A DNA stretch of 64,000 nucleotides from the NCBI GenBank assembly GCA_016648135.1, contig JADDOH010002025.1, forward strand, positions 62,001 through 126,000, read 5' to 3'. This DNA is from Agrypnia vestita (lineage: Eukaryota; Arthropoda; Insecta; Trichoptera; Phryganeidae). This document shows, piece after piece, positions 55,301 to 64,000 of the stretch (the first letter of the stretch is position 1; every line of letters begins with the position of its first letter). The position numbers and the translations under genes are program-made. Under the pieces are notes generated by a model. It ran no database searches. It was given only the letters and a program-made list of their open reading frames with translations, and was not told the origin of the DNA.

Positions 55301-57090
55301 CAACAAAATAATTTTAATCGAATAAACTATGATCGTCTGTATCGTACTCCGAGTCCTCATCTAAATTTATATTAAATTGATTAAAATATGATCATCGTAT
55401 CGTGATCTTGTAGTCACCGTATCTTTAAATAAAAATATTAAACAAAGACACGATCGCCCCGCGCAACCATCAGCGTCATACCGAGGTGGCCAAAGGAGTT
55501 AGAATTAAATTTTAAAAAAGAATACCGCACACATTTACGTATTACAGAGGATATAACTCACACTTATGCAAGTGACTTTCATAAAGTGAACGGTCCTACC
55601 TGACTAAAAATAAATTAATTTTTGAATATTATTCTGGAATTCAGTTTAAAAAAAAATGTTTTACAATTTCTAAATTGATTCGCTTTATTTTTATATTCCA
55701 CTCGTTTTAAATTTCCTTTTGTAATATTTGAATACAATTTCCAATTATTGTCACGCGGCGACGCAGCGTGAAATGCGCTCCCACACATCTTGCGCCCGGT
55801 GCACTCGAACCAAACATTTTGACACTTTCAATTGCATCGTAATTTTTTTACAAAACATTTTCCATCCAATGTATTGACACCGGTTGCAAAAATCGTTCCT
55901 GTATTCCCGAAAACCGAAATTGTCAGCTGGGCAGTCAACATGGTCACATACACCCGAATGAGTGTAAAAATAGGTTACGCATTTTTAAAAATTCTTTACG
56001 TATCATAAAATAAGATTGTTATACATCAAATAAGGTCTATTATTTCATTTGGTCGGAGGCAGGACAGCGAGTGGGCAGGGCGGACGTGCAAGAAATAAAA
56101 AATTCGCAACAAAACAATGTCCCTCGTACGAATAGATTATACTAATTCGCAAAGAAAATACTAATTCGATTGTCTTTCTTAAATGAAAAGATTTAGTTTT
56201 TACATATTTACCTAAATACCAGGTAAAATACATTCACGCATGATTTGTCCGTAAATATATACCTATTTTGTAAAAAATCGAAATAAATATTCAACCAACA
56301 AAATTTTAAGATGTATTAAAATCTTAATAGAATCATTATCTTTGTGATGATAGAAATAATACGACAGTGTTAATTTATTTCGTAGAAATTCTAGTTGAAT
56401 TTCCACCCTGTTTCGAAATTACGGACTGCATGCCACTGATTAATAAATATTCATCAAAATAAAATATAGAGGTCTCACAGAGAAAAAGCTATTTATATGG
56501 GAAACGTGTATGGATGTCTTTATTAGGTGGCCCAGGACATGCACAAGCTGAATTAAGTGATCACTTTGCACAATGATCCCTTAAGCCAGCAATAATCAAT
56601 TCATTATCTATCAAATATACATATTTTGTATGACACAACGGGAGATTTTTTTTACAGCCCGGACGCTCAATCACCAAGTTCGCCAATTCGCCTCTGCATT
56701 TGGTACAATCTTGAAGAAATAATCTAAAAGTTTCAATGCAGAGAGAGAGATATTGGCCTATAATTTTATATCTAAGTGTGATTTACGCCAAGAATAGACA
56801 ATCGAATGTTTGATGGAGAAGCTTAACATCGAGAAAGTAGGGTAATAATATGATGCACAGCCGCAGGGAGAATGCTAGGAATCTGTTTAACGTCTTCACT
56901 AACCCTTCCACTATTTTCTCGATTGCAGTTTTTTTTATCTTATTCAGATGTTTCTAATAAATGAATAAAAATTTGAGTTTATTGAGTTTTAGCAAATATC
57001 AATATAATTAAGAGTATTTTTTTTAAGTATTATCATTGTAAAGATTGTATTTGAATGAGTACCAATATATTTAATATTAAACAAAAAAAT
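55301..57090. other. No gene recognised
   Basis: 55740-55960 is locally GC-richer (ACGCGGCGACGCAGCGTG) without a relative in the window. The rest is AT-rich. Confidence 0.45.
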
Positions 57091-57500
57091 CTATTTCGTA
57101 TATAAAAATAATGTTAGATAATAGAACAACATGAGACTCAAATAATGGATTGAGAATATTTTCTTAATTATCCTTTCCTCGCTCATACATTCTATATGAC
57201 CAAGCCATTTCAGTACTCTTTTCTTTATTCTGTTTACCACACTACATCCAGCATTATATTCAATTCTAATTTGTTTATTCCTCACTCAGTAGACCAAAGA
57301 TTTTCTACACAAGCGCCTTAGTTACCGCATTTCCGCCGCATTCAGTCTACTTTCATTACTTTTTTGCCAACTCCAGTCTTCACTTCCATACATCAGAGTT
57401 GGCACTAGAACGCCATTTTGTACCGCTAGTCTTGCTTCTTTTTACAGGTTCTTATTGGCCATAATGGCATTCAGAGCACCATTTACTTTGTAATCCACAG
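57091..57500 (-). pseudogene. LINE C-terminal fragment, reference copy for the 5.5 kb fragment
   Basis: On minus, 57285-57150 reads RNKQIRIEYNAGCSVVNRIK, KRVLKWLGHIECMSEERIIK then KIF, the 'R-RLL-W-GHV-RM-E-R--K' text of LINE C-termini. Further out, 57500-57290 carries, in shifting frames, KVNGALNAIMANKN and the LR--CG-S-- region. Frames are broken. Confidence 0.8.
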
Positions 57501-58724
57501 TCACTCTCATTTTGATGTCGTTCTCAGCCTTGTGGTAGTGTTTTATATCGGAGGACTTCAATTTGAGCTATTTCCGCATTCGTACGTATTATTGTTCGGT
57601 GCAAACACTGTATTAAAATAGCCACGTAATCAAATTACGCCGTCAACGATTCTACAGGAATGTACTAATTTAGGAGAACACAAGGTGCATATACGTATTC
57701 TATTTGTAATCATCTAATTCATTCAGTTCCCATATAATATCCACATGAATATCAGACTAATTAATGCGTGTTCAAATTTGTTTGATTGAATGTATGGAAA
57801 ATATAATTCATTACCGATTATTCCCAGTGCAACCAATTTACCAACCAAATCAAGTACAACCGTTATTAATATGTTTTCCTGGTATGGCCGGTAGCAATAT
57901 CAGGGGATCGTGCTAGTAAAATATTGACATTTCGTGATTCCGGTGAATCGTAATGGCATCCCCCCATCCGTAGATTTTCAAAGCAATTTTTTTGTTCAAA
58001 AATAATTGTTATGGAAATTGTAATATTTGTTTATTTACGAAAAAAATCTACCGCACTACATCCGATAAAAAATCGAAGTAATCAGCTAAGCATTTCATTG
58101 CGCATTTTATAACCAGCTTTTGAGTAATTCTCTTAATGTATTTGCGCAAAACAAACACAAATTAATGACAATTCAATTTTTAAAAATAAATATTCTTTTT
58201 TAGACCTCTTACTCTAAACCTCGACGAGATGACAATCAAATTCTTGTTTTTCTTCCTCCTTACGACTTTTGAAGAGTAAATATGTATAAGAAGCCCATGG
58301 CTTCCTTGGCGTGATCAGCCCAGAAAGAAAAAATGTGGCTTGTTTCTAATAAATGTTTTGCGAATACTGAGAAATTATTATTACTATTGAATTTTAGATG
58401 TTTTTATTACATCTTAGAGTTTTAAAAAGAAAAGCACTGAAGTTAAAAAAAAAAGATAAGGCATTAAAATTTTACATATAAATATGTAATAGAGGTCTTA
58501 GGTAAGATAATTTAGAAATGTTAGAAATCAAAAAGATTCTCAAACTAAGTCTAAAATAATTGATAACCAATTAAATTTAATTGCCTCCCGCAATGTCTCC
58601 CTGTCAATCTCCACCCCAATCCTTCACCACAAATGAGGCTTTACCTCACCTAACATTTGAAATCTTTAAAAAATTTTTTCAATCAATTTTTTAATTTTTC
58701 TTTGTGGCACCATTTAATAAATAA
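57501..58724. other. No gene recognised
   Basis: AT-rich with no motif; several poly(A) and poly(T) patches. Confidence 0.5.
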
Positions 58725-58880
58725 AATGATAAACACTTTGTTTCAACCACACTTAAATTTTATTGTAAAAATTCATCATGTTCATTTTCTTGGAGAAACG
58801 AGCATCGCTCCTGAAATATGTTGAATTTTTACAATAAAATCGTCCGTCCATCCTGACGAAGTTACAGTGGTATCGAAACT
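58725..58880. repeat. ATCAGG-family palindrome, perfect 19-bp core arms
   Basis: ATTTTATTGTAAAAATTCA (58757-58775) and its partner TGAATTTTTACAATAAAAT (58822-58840) differ at no position. The inside keeps TTGGAG / CTCCTGAAATATGT. CATCCTGACGAAG (58851-58863) and CTTTGTTTCAACCACACTT are the usual outer motifs. Confidence 0.85.
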
Positions 58881-61004
58881 GGTAGATATTTAAAAACAAA
58901 CAATGTAGTTTACATAAATTTTGTTAGTTTTTTAAATTAAAAATTTTATTTTACCACAAATATACATTAATAATTTATTTTATTAAGTAAATCTAAATTG
59001 AAATTGATTTATCTGATGATATCCTTTTCGAAATTATTTTCAAAATGTTGATTCTGAACAATCGTCAGATAAATACAGTATTTTTTATTTATTTCGCAGA
59101 TATTTTGATGAATCCCCTGAACAAAATACTCTAAAGCCGAAAGAAAAATCATGCATTCGTATTACGTTGCCGGAAAATATATGCAAACTGTGCAACTCTG
59201 TATAAACCCTTAATGTACACCTACAGATATATATAACATTTGAATAAAAATCTACATGGTCCATTTTCTCGCTGGTTTTTGGATAACTCCCCGGAATGCT
59301 TTTGCATTTCCGGATCAACTAAACTTGCTGACAGGAATGGCAACCGATGAAATTTTAGTGCGCCAACGAATGTAAAACATCATTTTTTATAAATGAACTG
59401 TATTATTCATCTGGTTTCCCATTCCTGATATGGTTGAATGAGAAACCACTTCAACAGGAACTACTTTTTTTAATCATCCTGGTCATTTATTTTTATGGAT
59501 TGTATTTGAAATTTTTATGAATCTTTTTTACGAATATTTTTATTTTGGTAAACTAAACTAAATTATCTACGCACACAACTGACTTTTACTATTATCAGTA
59601 GTTTCGGGATATGCAGTTTCTCTCATCTATATCTATTGATGACAGGAAATGGGCCTCTCTAAAATAAAGCAATGTCAAAAATAAAACTCAGTTGTAAGTT
59701 TATTAACATTATTTATTTTAAATATATATTTATATTGCATCATATAGCACAATAACGATATTTGTTTATTTATTTTATTTTGCAGACGTAGCAACTCAAT
59801 TTTTATATTTATTTTAATTCATTTCAATTTTGAACACAGGCTAATAGACATAATTATGTATATAGTGAAACACATCACAAAAACATATAGGCTCAGTAAA
59901 TCACACACATTAATTTATTGTGATCTCAAAAAGGATCTAATTCAAAATCATCTATGTGGGGAAGCCAGTGTCATGCTCACTAGACTACAAGGACCACCAT
60001 TTGAAACGAGATATCCATCAATATATCTATCATCAAGATATTTCGTAATATTTGGCATTATATGTAAATAATTGTAATACTATATCAATATTTTTAATAG
60101 AAAATAAATTACAGTTACGTTATTACGTAACGTACGTCTTACGTAATGCAAAGTAAGAGCATAGAAATAAGTAGACGTCGTTTGATTATAATGATAACCC
60201 CTTTATTGATTTTCACACACGTGAATAATGACTATTTCCGAAGCAATCCGACGATGTTCATCCGATATCATTAAAATCAAAGTATAAAAAACGCAACGAG
60301 TGGTTCGGCTGTTTTATTATGTTATGCCACAAACGGTACGACAACTTCGAGAAAATGAAAATGAAATTGGCGAGCGGACCGTTCCATTAATTTCGATTGT
60401 AATTACGTATGACCGACCTCATATCCGGCCTACCGGAAGTTCCCCTAAGCGTAAATTACCTACGCATTTCAACAAATTATGCAGATTCAATTACGTTTGC
60501 ATCCGATCTGCAGACTAGATCCTTCCGTATTCCTAACATTCACTTACTCGCATAATTACAATTTCTGGTTCTGGTTTGGCGAGCTTTCATTGTAATTTTA
60601 TACAGTTACACATTTGCTCTTGTACACAAAGATAAAATAATGTTTTTACGATTTATTCATTTTATTTCCTTAATTTCCGTATAAACAAACAGATAGGTAC
60701 CTAATCTTAACAATATTATCTAGGTAAAGTATTTAAGAGGATAAATAAAAAAATATATAATAACTATCACCCAGAATAAAATTTACTATATCGATGTGAA
60801 TATAAATAATATTCTGTAATTTTTTAATTATTCCGTACCTGAGGGTCAAAATGTCTTATGACAAAAAAGCTCATTGTTCAAAAACGCATTTAAAGATTTG
60901 AAATAAAAATACATACATAAAATATTAATAAATTAGGATAATATGTAGCAAGCCTCTCAGTCACTATCTACCTCGCTAGATATATAGAAATATCTGTTCT
61001 GAAG
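58881..61004. other. No gene recognised
   Basis: AT-rich. 59950-60010 has a weak inverted tRNA-like stretch (GCCAGTGTCATGCTCACTAG). 60290-60540 is moderately GC-rich. No frame is convincing. Confidence 0.45.
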
Positions 61005-61110
61005 TAGGTAGCTTTTTTTAACATTTTATCCCCAATGTTTCCGGTTACTCCTAGTCTCTCTAGGTCATCATCTTCTCTATGAATGAAATGTCCAAAGAAA
61101 TTTAAATAAA
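61005..61110 (-). pseudogene. RTE-like LINE fragment, C-terminal
   Basis: The minus frame reads FFGHFIHREDDDLERLGVTG and NIGDKMLKKA, close to the 'FGHI-RR-DD-LE-L-VTG-I-GKR' block of RTE-type elements. About 35 codons remain. Confidence 0.65.
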
Positions 61111-61200
61111 AAAATTCAATACAAAGTGCATTATATAATAACTTCTTCAAAGAGATCAAAATAATTTTGTGGTAACATTATTAGTATAATTAGTAAAAAT

Positions 61201-61280
61201 GAAACTTTGTTTTAACTACGTTTATATTGAAAAATATCAACACGTTTCAAAGCCCATGGCCCCTCCTTCAGGATACAATT
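61201..61280 (+). repeat. ATCAGG-motif repeat, copy
   Basis: GAAACTTTGTTTTAACTACG, TTGAAAAATATCAACACGTT and CCCATGGCCCCTCCTTCAGG then ATACAA: close to 28561-28645. Confidence 0.75.
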
Positions 61281-61289
61281 TGCATATAT

Positions 61290-62624
61290 ACGCCACAAGT
61301 TATGCCTAACAGGTCTTGCACCCTCACCCTTGTTGCGCTGGGATGGATGAACTATTTTATTAATAATTTTGATTCCAGTTACGTATTTTTTTATTAATAA
61401 ATATTTACCTCGAGGATGCTTTGTATATCATTACATGTTGTGTGATATCTTTTAAACAAAGCTTAGAAAAAGGATACATTTAGTTTTATACATTATTACA
61501 CTCATCTCTTTTGTAAACTTTTAAGTTACCTTTCTTCGAATATTTGATTTATCTGCATCGCCCTCGCAGTCCAGTGGGAATGATACCGGTTTCTTATATC
61601 AGAGGTTCTGGATTCAATTTTCGGTGAGGTCACAATACGTATATTTTCTTAAACCCTGAGTATTTTTGTGTTTCGCTACACTAATTTGGCCTCGTGGCTT
61701 AGTAATTATAATTCTAAATTACCTGATAGTCCCAGAACTTTGTCGTGAGTAAATTTATATCATCGCAAAAATCTCGGACGGGGTTGTCTTATATTTATAT
61801 ATTTCACTCACAAAAAGGTATCATACCCAATTCGCAACCTTAAAATATATGAATGCCGAAATTTTCCGGATCGAATAGTGTAGTTTTGGCCCCAGCACTA
61901 CTCATATGATTAGCGGCTGTTCCAATATTCCGGGCTGTACTTGCGCCAACCTCGAGGGACCGACCGCAATAACTTCCGCCCGGAAGCTTCCGGAAGTATT
62001 TTTAATTTAAGAATTTCCAATTACTCCGACCGTAAATTTTCTAAATTCCGTTCGGCCCTCGTAAAATATTTTTCGATTATCGAATCTTTTAATACAAGCT
62101 ATTATTTTCAGACAATTTATGATACTGACAGAAATTAAGAGATCTGGTTATCATATTTTAAATATTGTAATAAATTGCATAATAATGTTAAGATATAATA
62201 AATTTAGTTTGTCTTCAAACACATAGGTACTTATTTAGAATCATATGAGGATTTAAATTCAATTATATTTTTGTTTTTCATAATTTCATATGTGTTTTTC
62301 TATATTGGTATTAATAAATAATTATGGTGTAATAGTATTTGTACAGAGGTTAAGGATTTTTAATGAAAAGATAAGTGATGCAATTGGGATCATGAAGTAT
62401 GTACATAAATTCAAAATATGAAGGTAATATAATATCATGACAAAAATGTACGGCTTCAATTCTTTCTTCTTATAACTATTTTTTTTTCTGTAAATTAATT
62501 ATTTCAAATATGTTTAATATTTTACCAAGCCTATCTTCTGCAGTAATATATTGAGGTAATATATTAATTTAATAATAATAAGTAATATATTATTTTTTAT
62601 ATTTATAATACATAAATATAAAAA
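61290..62624. other. No gene; possible tRNA-like remnant at 61560-61640
   Basis: CAGTCCAGTGGGAATGATAC and GAGGTTCTGGATTCAATTT are weakly A- and B-box-like. 61860-62000 is GC-richer and holds the palindrome GGAAGCTTCC. No coding signal. Confidence 0.4.
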
Positions 62625-62881
62625 TATCAAACATAATAATTTCGTTGTCTTTCCCCGCAACTTCGTGTCACGTCCGTAATTACGTTCAAATTCACGGCTA
62701 AAAAAAGCAAACGAAACGGCCAGAGATGGGGCTTGAACTCCACCAAACCCGAACCGGCCACTTCACGCATATTTCTATGGCCGCCTCTTCGTGAACCGCC
62801 AAAAGATATTATAAATATATACTAGGGTTTAGCAAAAACGCGAACCGATGTTCCGTCATTTTTAACGGGTTGCAGCTCGTT
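62625..62881 (-). repeat. tRNA-related SINE, family S, copy 4
   Basis: ATCAAACATAATAATTTCGT, CGGCCAGAGATGGGGCTTGA (B box on minus), GAACCGGCCACTTCACGCAT and ATACTAGGGTTTAGCAAAAA in order. It ends AACGGGTTGCAGCTCGTT. Confidence 0.8.
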
Positions 62882-62899
62882 ATTTTAATATTCCATATA

Positions 62900-64000
62900 T
62901 TAGGTCCTTACATATGAAATTGATGTTTTGCCGTACTGGCAAATTTGATCTCAAATATCTTCTCTTTGGTTAGGAATTCCAAATCCAAATTTATACAGCT
63001 ATTTACTCATGTATTTGTGTTTTGAAAATTATAATTCATTTGTTTTTTCCTCAATTGTTTTTTTCTTTGCGTCACTCAGTTTACAAAATGAAAAACTTGA
63101 AATATCGCGTTATTTATGAGTACGAGTTCCACCGTGGCACCAGTGCTGCAGAAACGGCTCGAAGGATTAATGATGTGTATGGCGACGGTGCCGCTAAATA
63201 AAACACGGTGCGTTTTTGGTTCCAACGTTTTCGTTCTGGAAATTTCGACCTGCAGAACAAGCCCCGTGGACGGCCGGAGACCAAAGTTGATAATGAAGAA
63301 TTGAAGGCTATTGTTGAAGCGGATCCATCGCAAATCACATCCGAGTTAGCTGCAGGCTGCGGTGTTAGTGATAAAACTGTTTTAATCCACTTGAAGCAAA
63401 TTGGTAAGGTGAAAAGCTTGAAAGGTGGGTACCTCACGAATTGAGTGAAGCAAATCAACAAACGCGCGTTGACTGCTGCGTTGCATTACTCAACCAGCAC
63501 AATAATGAAGGGATTTTAAATCTTAAATCTGGCCATATGATTACGGCAGATGTCTATTGTCAGCAACTGCAAACCATGATGGAAAAGCTAGCTGCTAAAC
63601 AACCGAGGCTGGTTAATCGCTCTAGGCCACTGCTGCTTCATGATAACGCTAGACCACACACTGCACAACAGACGGCTACCAAATTAGAGGAGCTTCAATT
63701 GGAATGTCTAAGATATCCACCGTACTCTCCGGACCTTGCCCCAACAGATTACCATTTTTTTCGAAATTTGGATAACTTCTTGTAAAGGAAAAAATTCAAC
63801 TCCGATGGGGCAGTCCAAACCGCCTTCAAAGATTTTATTGATTCCCGTCCGAATGGTTTTTTTAGTAAAGGGATCGATGAACTACCTATGAGATGGCAAA
63901 AGTGCATAGATAGCAATGGTACATACTTTGATTAAATAAAAATATTATAATAAAAAAAAATCGGCTTTATGTTCCTCCCATACTAAACGCCAATTTCATA
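62900..64000 (+). mobile_element. mariner transposon, right end cut by the window edge
   Basis: The left inverted repeat contains TATGAAATTGATGTTTTG (62913-62930). At the window edge the last bases, read on minus, give TATGAAATTGGCGTTTAGTA, so the right inverted repeat is present but its outermost ~13 bases and the flanking TA are outside. The left end is TTAGGTCCTTACATATG, preceded by TATA. The transposase remnant at 63088-63935 lies between. Confidence 0.9.
63088..63935 (+). pseudogene. mariner transposase, broken and internally deleted
   Basis: The transposase cuts and inserts the element at TA sites. The ATG at 63088 begins MKNLKYRVIYEYEFHRGTSA; a stop at 63199 follows GDGAAK, then the helix-turn-helix region continues VRFWFQRFRSGNFDLQNKPR and GRPETK, the family's linker motif. 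A frameshift lies near 63440 (KGGYLTN, then ELSEANQQTRVDCC in the next frame). After NEGILN (about 63520) the text jumps to a TADVYCQQL block: the segment with the first catalytic Asp is deleted. The second and third remain, in HDNARPHTA and YSPDLAPTDYHFF, spaced as in DD34D mariners. A further stop at 63783 precedes the C-terminus (KDFIDSRPNGFFSKGIDELP), which ends at 63935. The text is like cecropia-subfamily mariners, from recognition only. It is non-functional. Confidence 0.92.

Overview
The window looks like repeat-dense, AT-rich intergenic or intronic DNA from an animal, most likely an insect and plausibly a moth or butterfly. The evidence for that is indirect: a mariner whose protein reads like the insect cecropia-type, non-LTR retrotransposons of insect types, tRNA-derived SINEs, and no bacterial gene organisation. 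I found no host protein-coding gene, no functional tRNA or rRNA, and no CRISPR array. Nearly every long or recognisable reading frame belongs to a transposable element.

Layout. 1-12.4 kb: LINE 3' fragments (1905-2560, 4395-5505, 5515-5840, 10320-10500), two internally deleted Tc1/mariner-like transposons with terminal inverted repeats (2766-3345, 9026-9899), a minisatellite and a block of imperfect tandem repeats. 12.4-38.3 kb: four related solo LTRs (12438-12967, 22386-23219, 35584-36185 on minus; 36771-37415 on plus), one unrelated solo LTR with a perfect 5-bp target duplication (37869-38100), several SINE families, a foldback element inserted inside an LTR (22587-22846), a pre-miRNA-like hairpin (24462-24591) and a 340-bp element with terminal inverted repeats (26226-26565). 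38.3-49.5 kb: more LINE C-terminal fragments, a second copy of a repeat that conserves a minus-strand reading frame (43185-43560; first copy at 30663-31075), an LTR-like promoter region and a hAT transposase remnant. 49.5-53 kb: the best preserved element, a LINE with an 870-codon endonuclease/reverse transcriptase frame that is nearly intact. 53-64 kb: repeats, LINE fragments and, at the right edge, a mariner cut by the window end.

How the parts relate. Nothing here forms an operon or pathway. The window records nested and successive insertions: LTRs and SINEs inserted into older repeats, a foldback element inserted into an LTR, and a LINE abutting a hAT remnant. Several dispersed families share ends but have different cores. 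A recurrent motif reading roughly TTTCGG-CC-CTTCATCAGGATACA occurs at ten or more places, often as inverted pairs. Between repeats lie moderately GC-rich stretches (about 18.0-18.4, 28.0-28.3, 42.6-42.9 and 44.2-44.6 kb) that could be regulatory DNA of a gene outside the window, but sequence alone does not prove this.

Fragment limits are estimates by eye unless terminal repeats or target duplications are quoted.
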